The notes: generated by a model not told the origin, from the letters alone. Positions 1 to 6,713 are shown, counted from the stretch's first letter. The stretch is 13,658 nt of DNA from Pseudomonadota bacterium (GCA_028876585.1 JAGWRL010000092.1:1-13658); one strand, 5' to 3'. Translations and numbers: made by a program.

Positions 1-1146
1 GCGCCCGCCGATTCCCGTCGCGCCGGGCGAGGCCTGTTGCGTCGTCTCGTCCTTTGCCTTGTCGAAGAACAGGATGTAGCCGAGCCCCGGCTGCCCCTCG
101 CCCTGCGCCCAGGCGTTCATGCGGTCGGCGAAGGTGCGCTGGCCGCCGCTTGGCGCGGGAATCGCCCATACTTCATTCTTCGGCTGCTCCAGCATCCGCG
201 CGAACACCTTGAAGCCGCTCCCGCGGAAATGCTCGGAGACATTCTGCATCACGATCGGATTGCGCAGGTCCGGCTTGTCGGAGCCGTATTTGCGCATCGC
301 CTCGGCGTAGGGGATGCGCGGCCACGGCGAGGGCGTCACCGGCTTGCCCTCGGAAAATTCCTCGAACACGCCGCGGATCACCGGCTCCATCGCCGCGAAC
401 ACGTCCTCCTGCTCGACGAAACTCATCTCGATGTCGAGTTGGTAGAATTCGCCCGGCAGCCGGTCGGCGCGCGGGTCCTCGTCGCGGAAACACGGTGCGA
501 TCTGGAAATAGCGGTCGAAGCCCGCCATCATCAGCAATTGCTTGTACTGCTGCGGCGCCTGCGGCAGCGCGTAGAATTTGCCGGGATGGATGCGCGACGG
601 CACCAGAAAGTCGCGCGCGCCCTCAGGGCTGGAGGCGGTCAGGATGGGGGTTTGAAACTCCGAGAATCCCTGCCCCTTCATGCGGGCGCGCATGGAATCG
701 ACCACCTTGCCGCGCAGCATGATGTTCCTGTGCAGCTTCTCGCGCCGCAGATCGAGGAAGCGGAACCTGAGCCGCGTGTCCTCGGGGTAAGGCTGATCGC
801 CGAACACCGGCAGCGGCAGATCGCCGGCCGGGCCGAGCACTTCGAGTTCGCGCACGTAAAGCTCGATCTGGCCCGTCGGCATGTCGGCGTTCTCGGTGCC
901 GTCGGGGCGCCGGCGCACCAGGCCGTCGAACCGCACCACCGTCTCGGCGCGCAGTTTTTCCGCCGCGGCAAAAGCCGGCGAATCCGGATCGACCACGCAT
1001 TGCGTCATGCCGTAATGGTCGCGCAGATCGACGAACAGCACGCCGCCATGATCGCGGATGCGGTGGCACCAGCCGGAAAGACGGGCGTCCTGGCCGTTCT
1101 CGGCCAGGGTCAGCGCGCCGCAGGTGTGCGAGCGGTAGCGGTGCAT
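1..1146 (-). CDS. aspS: Aspartyl-tRNA synthetase, N-terminal 382 residues (3' part beyond the window)
   Basis: Class II aminoacyl-tRNA synthetase that charges tRNA-Asp, and in many bacteria also tRNA-Asn, with aspartate in the cytosol. The start ATG is at 1146-1144 and the protein opens [12 protein letters not shown]. An OB-fold anticodon-binding domain covers about residues 1-105 ([20 protein letters not shown]). Motif 1 is near residues 145-175 ([20 protein letters not shown]). Motif 2 follows residue 215 ([20 protein letters not shown]). The start of the bacterial GAD insertion is visible from about 290 ([20 protein letters not shown]). Motif 3 and the C-terminus lie outside; the family is about 590 residues long. 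His33 in RDHGG matches the residue that marks non-discriminating AspRS, where E. coli has Leu. The gene is divergent from corA across 145 bp. The family call is very secure; the tRNA-Asn specificity is inference. Confidence 0.97.
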   Translation of the reverse strand, partial: MHRYRSHTCGALTLAENGQDARLSGWCHRIRDHGGVLFVDLRDHYGMTQCVVDPDSPAFAAAEKLRAETVVRFDGLVRRRPDGTENADMPTGQIELYVRELEVLGPAGDLPLPVFGDQPYPEDTRLRFRFLDLRREKLHRNIMLRGKVVDSMRARMKGQGFSEFQTPILTASSPEGARDFLVPSRIHPGKFYALPQAPQQYKQLLMMAGFDRYFQIAPCFRDEDPRADRLPGEFYQLDIEMSFVEQEDVFAAMEPVIRGVFEEFSEGKPVTPSPWPRIPYAEAMRKYGSDKPDLRNPIVMQNVSEHFRGSGFKVFARMLEQPKNEVWAIPAPSGGQRTFADRMNAWAQGEGQPGLGYILFFDKAKDETTQQASPGATGIGGR

Positions 1147-1291
1147 GAGCGTGTTTTTCCACTGATTTCGCGGTTCGGAGGCGCTGCCTAACCGAAAACG
1201 CGGCCGGGGTGAAGCCGGCGCATCGCCGCGCGCGCCCCGCGCCCTGTGCAAATTCGCGATCGCGCCGGCGATTTCGGGGTAAGGTGCGCTT
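1147..1291. promoter_or_regulatory. Divergent intergenic region between aspS and corA
   Basis: These 145 bp separate the aspS start (minus) from the corA start (plus), so both promoters should lie here. I see no convincing -35/-10 pair, riboswitch fold or T-box. The region is GC-rich, with the run AAGG at 1281-1284 acting as a plausible ribosome binding site eight bases before the corA ATG. Listed only as the expected promoter location. Confidence 0.3.
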
Positions 1292-2266
1292 ATGTTGATC
1301 GTTCACGATTTCGCCAATGCGAGTTTCGAGCCATGGCCGGGTTCCGGCCATATCCCGGAGGGGGCGACCTGGATCGACGCCAACGCGCCGACGGCGGAGG
1401 AAACCGCCTTCATCGAACGCGCGCTCGGCGTCACGCCGCCGAATCTGGCGAAAATGTCGGAAATCGAAAGCTCCAGCCGGCTCTATCGCCTGCGCGATTC
1501 GGTCTGCGTCACGCTGCCGCTGCCGCGCCGCGAGCCCGACGGCGCGGTCGCCATGCATCCGCTGGCGCTGATCGTCACCCCGAAAGCGCTGCTGACGGTG
1601 CGCTACGAAGCGCTCAAACCCTGCGAACCCCAGCATCTGGAGGCGATGGGCCTCGACCGCACCCATCCCAGCGCCGTCGGCGCCACGCTCGCCCTGCTCG
1701 AAACCATCGTCGACCATCTCGCCGACGAACTCGAACTGGTGACCGCGCGGCTCGATAAATGTTCGCGCCAGATTTTCGCTGCGCCCGACAAGAGCGCGCG
1801 GGGGATGCGCTCCAATCTGCTGAAAAGCCTGATTCCCGAGATCGGCCGCCAGCGCGAATTCAATTCGCTGGTCGACGAAAGCCTGCTGACGCTCACCCGC
1901 GCCGTCCCCTTTCTCGCCACGGAATTGTCGGCCCGCCTTACGCCGGAAACGACCGCCCGGCTCGACCGCATCGGCCGCGACGTGCAATCGCTGAGTTCGC
2001 ACGAGAATCGATTGTCGGAAAAAATCCAGTTCCTGCTCGACGCCAGCCTCGGCCTGATCGGCGTCGAGCAGAACGACATTTTCAAGGTGCTGACCATCGT
2101 CTCGGTGATCGGCATCCCCCCCACCCTGATCGCCAGCATGTACGGCATGAATTTCAAGACCATTCCCGAATATGACTGGAGCTGGGGCTATCAGTACGGC
2201 CTGACGCTGATCGTCGCCAGCGCGCTGATTCCGTTGGCCTGGTTCAAATATCGGCGGTGGTGGTGA
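1292..2266 (+). CDS. corA: CorA-family magnesium/divalent cation transporter
   Basis: Inner-membrane channel for Mg2+ (some relatives carry Co2+ or Ni2+), working as a homopentamer. The 324 residues have the family layout: a long soluble cytoplasmic alpha/beta and coiled-helix region (about 1-262), then two transmembrane helices at the C-terminus. TM1 is about 264-283 ([16 protein letters not shown]) and ends in the signature YGMNF with GMN at 285-287, which forms the outer pore entrance. A short acidic periplasmic loop (PEYDW) follows, then TM2 at about 302-318 and the basic end KYRRWW. The start ATG at 1292 is preceded by AAGG at a suitable distance. The last bases overlap the next gene (pncC), so the two are probably co-translated. 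The family call is firm; ion preference cannot be read from the sequence. Confidence 0.95.
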   Translation: MLIVHDFANASFEPWPGSGHIPEGATWIDANAPTAEETAFIERALGVTPPNLAKMSEIESSSRLYRLRDSVCVTLPLPRREPDGAVAMHPLALIVTPKALLTVRYEALKPCEPQHLEAMGLDRTHPSAVGATLALLETIVDHLADELELVTARLDKCSRQIFAAPDKSARGMRSNLLKSLIPEIGRQREFNSLVDESLLTLTRAVPFLATELSARLTPETTARLDRIGRDVQSLSSHENRLSEKIQFLLDASLGLIGVEQNDIFKVLTIVSVIGIPPTLIASMYGMNFKTIPEYDWSWGYQYGLTLIVASALIPLAWFKYRRWW

Positions 2267-2772
2267 GCCTTTTCCCTGACGCTTTGGCCGCGCGCGCACG
2301 CGCGTTGATTGAACGCTTGCGCGCATCGGGGCTGAAGCTCGCGAGCGCGGAATCCTGCACCGGCGGCCTGATCGCGGCGCTGCTGACCGAAATTCCGGGC
2401 TCCTCCGACGTGTTCGAGCGCGGCTTCGTCACCTATTCCAACACGGCGAAACAGGAGATGCTCGGCGTCGCCGCCGCGACGCTTTCGGCGCACGGCGCGG
2501 TCAGCGCGGCGACGGCGCGGGAGATGGCGTTGGGGGCGCTCAGCCATTCGCGGGCGCAGGTCGCCGTCAGCGTCACCGGCGTCGCGGGTCCGGGCGGCGG
2601 CAGCGCGGAGAAGCCGGTCGGGCTGGTGCATTTCGCCTGCGCCGGGCCGCAGGGACGGCTGGTGGCGGTGGAGCGACGATTCGGCGATCTCGGCCGCAGC
2701 GCGATCCGCATGGCCTCGGTCGCGCAGGCGCTCGACCTCATGGAGGCGGCGGCCGACAGCCTGCGCGTTTAG
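2257..2772 (+). CDS. pncC: Nicotinamide-nucleotide amidase / CinA C-terminal domain protein (PncC-like)
   Basis: Stand-alone CinA C-terminal domain. This family deamidates nicotinamide mononucleotide to nicotinic acid mononucleotide in NAD recycling. It has 171 residues, the usual size of the single-domain form; the N-terminal MoCF/ADP-ribose pyrophosphatase half of full CinA is absent. Visible family blocks are LASAESCTGGLIAALL (about 28-43), GFVTYSNTAKQEMLGV (56-71), GAVSAATAREMA (80-91) and SVTGVAGPGGGSAEKPVGLV (105-124); the Ser, Lys and Thr of these blocks form the active site. Three successive GTG codons (2257, 2260, 2263) can start it. The one at 2263 makes a GTGA overlap with the corA stop, the commonest coupling geometry, so the true protein may be two residues shorter. 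Its stop interlocks with that of the facing gene. Confidence 0.9.
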   Translation: MVVSLFPDALAARARALIERLRASGLKLASAESCTGGLIAALLTEIPGSSDVFERGFVTYSNTAKQEMLGVAAATLSAHGAVSAATAREMALGALSHSRAQVAVSVTGVAGPGGGSAEKPVGLVHFACAGPQGRLVAVERRFGDLGRSAIRMASVAQALDLMEAAADSLRV

Positions 2773-3347
2773 CCGCCCGCCGCCGCGCCCTTCGGCAGCC
2801 TACGCTTGAGCAAGTCGACGATCATCGCGCCCTCGGCCTCGTCGAGGCCGACGCCGGCGTAGACCGTGCGCGCGCCATAGACGAATTTCACGCCGCCCGA
2901 CGCCGGCGCCCAAAGCATCGGATTGTCGAGACGCCGGCGCGCGAACAGTTCGGGCGAACCGGCCGCCGACAGGTTGTGGATGTGAGCGCCGCGATAGAGC
3001 CGGCGCCGCACGAAGCCCAACAATTCGGCGGAAATTTCCAGATCGGCGCCGGCGGCGCGAATCGTCTCCCGCCCCGCCGCCATCCAGGCCAGGGTCGCGA
3101 TCACGCCGGCTTCGCCAAGCGCCCAACCGCACAGCCAGAAGGCGAGAAACGGCGAGAAATCCGCCCACATCCGCGCCATGGCGGCCGCGCCGCCAAAACT
3201 CCAGCCGGCGAGCCATACCGTCAAAAACGCCATCAGGAACAACGAACGGCGCGCCGGAACGACGATCCGCTGTCCGCCGTCGGCGGCGGCCTCGACGCGA
3301 AATCGCGGCGCCAGCGGGGCGGCGTAGGCGTTGGGAGCGTTCGACAT
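2769..3347 (-). CDS. Two-helix membrane protein with a PH-like C-terminal domain, function unknown
   Basis: I do not recognise a named gene. The frame is open further upstream, but ATG at 3347 is chosen because GGAGGGG lies just before it; this gives 192 residues. A short polar N-terminus with a strand-like piece (RFRVEAAADGGQRIVV) leads to two hydrophobic segments, about 35-57 and 67-90, with a Trp/Gly-rich turn between. The cytoplasmic C-terminal half (about 91-185) reads as a small beta-sheet domain closed by a helix: GRETIRAAGADLEI, RRRLYRG, then KFVYGARTVYAGVGLDEAEG and a helix ending DLLKRRL. That last pattern resembles bacterial PH-like domains on two-TM membrane proteins (inference from pattern memory). 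Its TAA stop interlocks with the pncC TAG, and it is divergent from the small secreted protein at 3546. Confidence 0.75.
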   Translation of the reverse strand: MSNAPNAYAAPLAPRFRVEAAADGGQRIVVPARRSLFLMAFLTVWLAGWSFGGAAAMARMWADFSPFLAFWLCGWALGEAGVIATLAWMAAGRETIRAAGADLEISAELLGFVRRRLYRGAHIHNLSAAGSPELFARRRLDNPMLWAPASGGVKFVYGARTVYAGVGLDEAEGAMIVDLLKRRLPKGAAAGG

Positions 3348-3545
3348 GGCCTTCCCCTCCGGAGCGGCGGCGAGCCGCCATTTTGCGCCGCGCGGCGACG
3401 CCAAGCCAGCCTTTACGGGACGCGCCCGCCGACGCGGATCCACATTTTCACACTCTTCCCCGCACGCGCCAAACGAAGGTCAGCCGCCGAGCCTTCGCCA
3501 CGTTCGCGCCGTAACGCTCAAGTCCCCGACGAATCGGAGACGAAG
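3348..3545. promoter_or_regulatory. Divergent intergenic region upstream of the PH-like protein and the small secreted protein
   Basis: These 198 bp separate two divergent starts and must carry both promoters. A short GGCGGC/GCCGCC inverted repeat (3367-3380) lies close to the minus-strand gene. No clear sigma-70-type pair is visible. The plus-strand gene has a purine-rich ribosome binding site, GGAGACGAAG, directly before its ATG. Confidence 0.3.
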
Positions 3546-3797
3546 ATGAAGCCTATGCGCCTCGCCATTCTAACGGCGGTCCTCGCCGCCCCCTTGCTGG
3601 CGCCGCACGCCGCGCTCGCCGGGGCGGGATTGGGGTCGCAATTCCCCAGGGCCTGCGCGCCCGGCTACCACCCCGACCGGGGCGGCAATTGCCAGCCTAA
3701 CGGGGGCGAGAGCAACCGCTTCTGCCCTGACGGCACGGTGTATGAGCCGATCCCCGACGGCTGGATGTGCGAACCGCCGCCGCGCGAAGCCTATTGA
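3546..3797 (+). CDS. Small secreted four-cysteine protein, function unknown
   Basis: An 83-residue protein starting at ATG 3546, just after GGAGACGAAG; the frame is open far upstream, but this is the only start with both a ribosome binding site and a signal peptide. Residues 1-25 form a Sec signal peptide: KPMR, a hydrophobic Leu/Ala core, and a likely signal peptidase I site after A23-L-A25. The mature chain of about 58 residues is Gly/Pro-rich with four cysteines (37, 49, 60, 75) that could make two disulfides in the periplasm, and short phrases such as CAPGYHPDRGGNC and FCPDGTVYEP. I cannot assign a family. Similar Gly/Pro/Cys-rich exported mini-proteins are common in Hyphomicrobiales (general recollection). 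Its last 7 bp overlap the facing ratA gene. Confidence 0.72.
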   Translation: MKPMRLAILTAVLAAPLLAPHAALAGAGLGSQFPRACAPGYHPDRGGNCQPNGGESNRFCPDGTVYEPIPDGWMCEPPPREAY

Positions 3798-4264
3798 GCT
3801 TTCGCCGGCGCGCCGCCCGCGCCGTAAATCTTGTCCGCCCGCGCCTCGAAGGCGCTGGCGAAGGTGCGGAACACCGCGTCGAACATCGAGCCCATCAACG
3901 CGGCGAGCAGCCGCGACTTGAATTCGTACTCGATGAAGAATTCGACCCGGCACCCCTCGCCCTCGGGCGCGAAATTCCAGATATTGCGCAGCCGGCTAAA
4001 CGGCCCCTCGACATATTCGACCGTGATCTTCATCGCCTTGCGGTCGAACGTGTTGCGGGTGACGAAGCGCTCGCGGATCGCCTTGTAGCCGACTTCCATC
4101 TCCGCCAGCACGATCGCATTGCCGTTGGCGTCGTCGCCGCGCGGCCGGGTCTTCATGCTGACGCAAAACGGCAGAAATTCCGGGTATTTGTCGCAATCGG
4201 CGACCAGATCGAACATCTGCTGCGGGCTGTGGCGGACTTTGCGCGCGCTGCGAAACGAGGGCAC
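3791..4264 (-). CDS. ratA: RatA / COQ10-like START-domain protein (SRPBCC superfamily)
   Basis: Polyketide-cyclase/COQ10 family protein of 157 residues, close to the family's usual length. Eukaryotic COQ10 binds coenzyme Q and supports respiration. The E. coli relative RatA has been described as a ribosome-association toxin. In alphaproteobacteria a quinone-related role is at least as likely. The START-like fold is evident: PSFRSARKVRHSPQQMFDLV, the hallmark YPEFLPFC at about 27-34, AEMEVGYKAIRERFVTR in the middle, and a long C-terminal helix (AALMGSMFDAVFRTFASAFE). The frame is open upstream, but GTG at 4264 is chosen: it lies two bases after the stop of the preceding DUF1467 gene and gives the standard N-terminus. 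It is the last gene of the secG-DUF1467-ratA operon and overlaps the facing gene by 7 bp. Confidence 0.88.
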   Translation of the reverse strand: MPSFRSARKVRHSPQQMFDLVADCDKYPEFLPFCVSMKTRPRGDDANGNAIVLAEMEVGYKAIRERFVTRNTFDRKAMKITVEYVEGPFSRLRNIWNFAPEGEGCRVEFFIEYEFKSRLLAALMGSMFDAVFRTFASAFEARADKIYGAGGAPAKAQ

Positions 4265-4266
4265 GT

Positions 4267-4497
4267 TCAGCCCTCGTAAGCCATGAAGACGTAAACCCCG
4301 GCGAACAGCAGCGCCGACACCAGCGTCGTCGCCAGCAGCTTCACGCCGATATTCGGCGTGACGGGGGCGCCCGCATCCGTGCCGGCCGGGCGCTCGCCGC
4401 CGGCTTCCGCCTGATTGCGCACGCCGAACGGCAGCACCGCGAACAGCACCACCCACCACATCGTGAAATAGATGGCGAGCGCGAGCGGCCAGGTCAT
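4267..4497 (-). CDS. DUF1467 family small membrane protein
   Basis: A 76-residue inner-membrane protein of the alphaproteobacterial DUF1467 family, function unknown. It has two transmembrane helices: about 4-24 (LALAIYFTMWWVVLFAVLPF) and about 53-72 (LLATTLVSALLFAGVYVFM). Between them is a polar loop carrying the typical GVRNQAE and a Pro/Gly-rich linker. The length and the WWVVLFAVLPFGVR stretch fit the family well. It lies 10 bp after secG and 2 bp before ratA on the same strand, so the three genes are probably one transcript. In genomes I recall, DUF1467 genes sit near other housekeeping genes rather than next to secG (recollection, not checked). Confidence 0.85.
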   Translation of the reverse strand: MTWPLALAIYFTMWWVVLFAVLPFGVRNQAEAGGERPAGTDAGAPVTPNIGVKLLATTLVSALLFAGVYVFMAYEG

Positions 4498-4507
4498 GAC
4501 CGGTCCG

Positions 4508-4894
4508 TCAGTTCGTCGGCGCGGGCGTCGGGGGAGCCGCGGGCGTCGCAGGAGCCGCCGGCGCAGGCGCGGGCGCGGCGCCGCCCTTCAACTGATCGAG
4601 CAGGTTCGGCTCCGCCGATTTCTGCGTCGCCGATTTCGCCGGCGCGGTCTCGTCGATGATCGAACGCGGCGCGCGATTCCAGCCCGCCAGAATCGACATC
4701 AGCAGCGCCGAGGCGAAGAACAGAGCGCCCAGAATCGCCGTCGCGCGCGACAGCGCATTGGCCTGTCCGCGTCCGGTCATGAAGCCGCCGCCGCCGCCCG
4801 TTCCCAGCGCCCCGCCCTCGGAACGCTGCAACAGAACCACGCCAACGAGCGCAACCACCACCAACAGGTGGATGACGATGAGCACCGACATCAT
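4508..4894 (-). CDS. secG: Preprotein translocase subunit SecG
   Basis: Small integral subunit of the SecYEG channel that assists SecA-driven protein export. Of 128 residues, the core is classic: TM1 about 3-23, the cytosolic signature LLQRSEGGALG (about 21-31), a Gly-rich loop with GGGGGFMTGRGQANALSR, and TM2 about 51-71. The extra C-terminal tail (about 75-128) is Ala/Pro-rich and low in complexity, a common alphaproteobacterial extension. Two ATGs, at 4894 and 4891, could both start the gene; GGAG is 11 to 15 bases upstream. It leads the secG-DUF1467-ratA operon. pyrG, the usual downstream neighbour in this class, is absent here. Confidence 0.94.
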   Translation of the reverse strand: MMSVLIVIHLLVVVALVGVVLLQRSEGGALGTGGGGGFMTGRGQANALSRATAILGALFFASALLMSILAGWNRAPRSIIDETAPAKSATQKSAEPNLLDQLKGGAAPAPAPAAPATPAAPPTPAPTN

Positions 4895-5049
4895 CGACCT
4901 AAATCTCCGCCGGACGCGCCGGTTCCCTCGGCGTCGCGAAACGCCCGCCTTTTGAAAAATCGCGCGCTCGTAACACGCGCGCGCCCGGCCGTAAACGATT
5001 CAGCGCGGTTTGCGCCGCGTCGAGCGCGAGCTTCAGCGCACCGGGTCGA
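4895..5049 (-). promoter_or_regulatory. Intergenic region between the Fe-S carrier gene and secG (probable secG promoter)
   Basis: A 155-bp gap on the minus strand between the erpA/iscA-like stop and the secG start. It includes an AT-richer patch (TTTTGAAAAAT near 4950-4960) within CG-rich DNA that could be part of a promoter, but I cannot define a -35/-10 pair. I looked for a tRNA gene here, because secG is followed by one in enterobacteria, and see none. Confidence 0.25.
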
Positions 5050-5436
5050 TCACATCGCGGCTTCCAGCCCGGCCGGGTCGGCGGGCGTGATCGCCACGCT
5101 CTCGCCGCAGCCGCAGGCCGAGGTCTCGTTGGGATTGTGGAAGCTGAACGAGGAGCCGAGCCGGTCGCTCTTGAAATCCATCTCGGCGCCGAGCAGGAAC
5201 AGCACCGCCTTCGGGTCGATCAGCACCCTGACGCCCTTGTCCTCGATCACCTCGTCGAGCGGATCGACTTTCTCGGCCAGTTCCATCGTATAGGACATGC
5301 CGGCGCAGCCGCCGTTGCGGACCCCGACCCGCAGCGCGACCGCCGGCCTGTCCGCCTTCTCCATGATTTCCTTGACCCGCGAGGCCGCCGCCTCTGTCAG
5401 ACTCATCACCTTCGTGCGCGCAAGTCGCGAAGCCAT
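5050..5436 (-). CDS. erpA: A-type iron-sulfur cluster carrier (IscA/SufA/ErpA/HesB family)
   Basis: Cytosolic scaffold/carrier that passes Fe-S clusters from the Suf/Isc machinery to apo-proteins. The three conserved cysteines are present: Cys44 in NGGCAGMSY and Cys108/Cys110 in the C-terminal ACGCGES. Other family blocks are MSLTEAAASRVKEIM, VLIDPKAVLFLLGAEMDF and FSFHNPNE. The start is set at ATG 5436, which has GGAG ten bases upstream and gives 128 residues. A TTG at 5445 is in frame but less likely; the internal ATG at residue 11 would give the minimal family form. No other suf gene is in the window. ErpA, SufA and IscA cannot be told apart from this sequence alone, so the symbol is tentative; the family is certain. 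It is divergent from the DUF815 ATPase gene. Confidence 0.9.
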   Translation of the reverse strand: MASRLARTKVMSLTEAAASRVKEIMEKADRPAVALRVGVRNGGCAGMSYTMELAEKVDPLDEVIEDKGVRVLIDPKAVLFLLGAEMDFKSDRLGSSFSFHNPNETSACGCGESVAITPADPAGLEAAM

Positions 5437-5485
5437 CGTGTGCAATCTCCGTGCGCCGGGTTCAAGGCCCGGGACGTCCGGCGTA

Positions 5486-5513
5486 GATATAGCACGTCGC
5501 GCCGATTTTTACA
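5486..5513 (-). promoter_or_regulatory. Possible promoter of the Fe-S carrier gene
   Basis: On the minus strand TGTAAA (5513-5508) and TATATC (5491-5486) are separated by 16 bp, in the short divergent gap upstream of the erpA/iscA-like gene. The -10 box is good for GC-rich DNA; the -35 is poor. No obvious Rrf2/IscR palindrome is seen beside it. Confidence 0.25.
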
Positions 5514-5557
5514 GGGAGGCTCGCGCTCAGGCCGCCTTTGTGGCAAACGGCCCCGCC

Positions 5558-6424
5558 ATGATCGACTTTTCCTTCATGGCCCTGATGCACCGCGCCGTCG
5601 AGGCGCTTGAGCGCATGACGCCGCAGCCGCCGCAGGCGCCCGATTTCAAGGCCGCCGACGCCTTCGTCTGGCGCGCTGGCGACGAGACGGCGCAGCCGGT
5701 GGCGCGCGTCAATCGGGTCGACATCGGCCTGCTCAAGGGCGTCGACCGCGCCCGCGACATCCTGCTCGACAATACGACGCGATTCGCGCGCGGCCTGCCC
5801 GCCAACAACGCGCTGTTGTGGGGCGCGCGCGGCATGGGCAAATCCTCGCTGGTGAAAGCCGCCCACGCCGCCGTCAACGCCTCGCGCGGCGAGGCGCGGC
5901 CGCTCAAGCTGATCGAGATCCACCGCGAGGACATCGAGAGCCTGCCGGCGCTGATGGGCCGGCTGCGGGCCGATCCGCACCGCTTCATCGTGTTCTGCGA
6001 CGATCTGTCGTTCGACGGCGGCGACGCCTCCTACAAATCGCTGAAGGCGGCGCTGGAGGGCGGCGTCGAGGGGCGACCCGCCAACGTGTTGTTCTACGCC
6101 ACCTCCAACCGCCGCCATCTGCTGCCGCGCGACATGATGGACAACGAACGCTCGACCGCGATCAATCCCGGCGAGGCGGTGGAGGAGAAAGTCTCTCTCA
6201 GCGACCGATTCGGCCTCTGGCTCGGCTTCCACAAATGCAGCCAGGACGAATATCTGGAGATGGTGCGCGGCTATTGCGCCCATTTCGGCCTCAAGGCGGA
6301 CGCCGACGAAATCGTGCGCGACGCGCTCGAATGGGCGACCACGCGCGGCTCCCGCTCCGGCCGCACCGCCTGGCAATTCACGCAGGATCTGGCCGGCCGG
6401 CTCGGCGTCAGGACGGAGGGTTAG
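5558..6424 (+). CDS. DUF815 family AAA+ ATPase
   Basis: Predicted ATP-binding protein of the DUF815 family (288 residues, normal length), widespread in alphaproteobacteria and of unknown role. The P-loop is at residues 89-97 (GARGMGKSS), Walker B at about 143-150 (FIVFCDDL followed by SFD), and a sensor-1-like stretch at about 181-188 (ATSNRRHL). The conserved phrases MMDNERSTAINPGE and SLSDRFGLWLGF, and the C-terminal Arg-rich GSRSGRTAWQF, are typical. The N-terminal 50 residues are helical with a Pro-rich stretch. The start is uncertain: ATG 5558 lacks a strong ribosome binding site, ATG 5576 and GTG 5540 are in frame, and GGGAGG at 5514-5519 is too far away. It is monocistronic as far as can be seen and divergent from the Fe-S carrier gene. 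Confidence 0.92.
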   Translation: MIDFSFMALMHRAVEALERMTPQPPQAPDFKAADAFVWRAGDETAQPVARVNRVDIGLLKGVDRARDILLDNTTRFARGLPANNALLWGARGMGKSSLVKAAHAAVNASRGEARPLKLIEIHREDIESLPALMGRLRADPHRFIVFCDDLSFDGGDASYKSLKAALEGGVEGRPANVLFYATSNRRHLLPRDMMDNERSTAINPGEAVEEKVSLSDRFGLWLGFHKCSQDEYLEMVRGYCAHFGLKADADEIVRDALEWATTRGSRSGRTAWQFTQDLAGRLGVRTEG

Positions 6425-6453
6425 CGATTTCCGTTCGGCTTGGATCGGCCCGC

Positions 6454-6529
6454 GTCATTCCCGCGCAAGCGGGAATCCAGCGGGACACGACGCGCCCGGC
6501 CCCTGGATCCTCGCTTTCGCGGGGATGAC
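6454..6529. repeat. Nested inverted repeat, REP/MITE-like intergenic element
   Basis: Left arm 6454-6480 and right arm 6503-6529 (27 bp each, 22-bp spacer) are inverted copies matching at 23 of 27 positions. They begin GTCATTCCCGCG on the left strand and end CGCGGGGATGAC. Each arm is itself a small hairpin (ATTCCCGC-GCAA-GCGGGAAT on the left; a weaker one on the right). This GTCATTCCCGCG...GGGAATCCAG motif is familiar as a short repeat scattered between genes in many proteobacterial genomes. It may also act as a transcription terminator or mRNA stabiliser for the DUF815 gene, 30 bp upstream. Confidence 0.8.
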
Positions 6530-6587
6530 AAGGTGGCGGCGCCTCAACTTGATCGGCAGGCGATCTAGCCCGACTTCGGCCGTCGCC

Positions 6588-6636
6588 GCATTATAATTGT
6601 AATGCAATTGCTTGTGATTTGCTTTCGATTTTGACG
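6588..6636 (+). promoter_or_regulatory. AT-rich regulatory block with inverted and phased repeats
   Basis: An AT-rich patch stands out from GC-rich surroundings 80-125 bp before the FN3 membrane-protein start. An imperfect palindrome spans 6588-6605 (arms GCATTA and TAATGC). AATTG (6595-6599) and CAATT (6605-6609) form an inverted repeat with a 5-bp spacer. TAATTG and CAATTG recur 11 bp apart, one helical turn. TTGACG at 6631-6636 could be a -35 box, but no good -10 follows. Operator or nucleoid-protein site is inference. Confidence 0.4.
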
Positions 6637-6713
6637 GCTGACACGTATTGCGTCTGCGCGTTGCCCGTCGCGGGCCGCCAATTTGAACGAAGACTATTTT
6701 CGGGGAGGCGCTG

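Larger units (their letters stand above)
6425..6713. other. 289-bp intergenic region with a dispersed-type repeat and an AT-rich block
   Basis: The longest non-coding stretch of the window. It follows the DUF815 ATPase gene and precedes the FN3 membrane-protein gene on the same strand. It contains a nested inverted repeat (6454-6529), an AT-rich block with AATTG boxes (6588-6635), and a strong ribosome binding site (GGGGAGG, 6702-6708) placed for a TTG start at 6714. I see no credible small gene in it. Confidence 0.7.

Noticed and set aside
37..1191. A long open plus-strand frame opposite aspS
   Set aside because: aspS on the minus strand has all expected synthetase motifs; the plus frame is its mirror image.
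623..2326. A 567-codon open frame on the minus strand across corA
   Set aside because: Composition is Arg/Asp/Gln-rich without motifs, and it crosses the convincing aspS and corA frames.
3791..4459. A longer RatA protein starting at 4459
   Set aside because: The extra N-terminus lies over the DUF1467 gene, is Arg/Gly-rich and non-homologous; GTG 4264 gives the standard family start.
4895..5049. tRNA gene beside secG
   Set aside because: No acceptor/T-arm signature (GGTTCGA-type) with matching stems was found.
6454..6529. CRISPR repeat or tRNA-like structure
   Set aside because: Only one inverted pair is present, with no direct repeat-spacer series, no cas gene and no cloverleaf.
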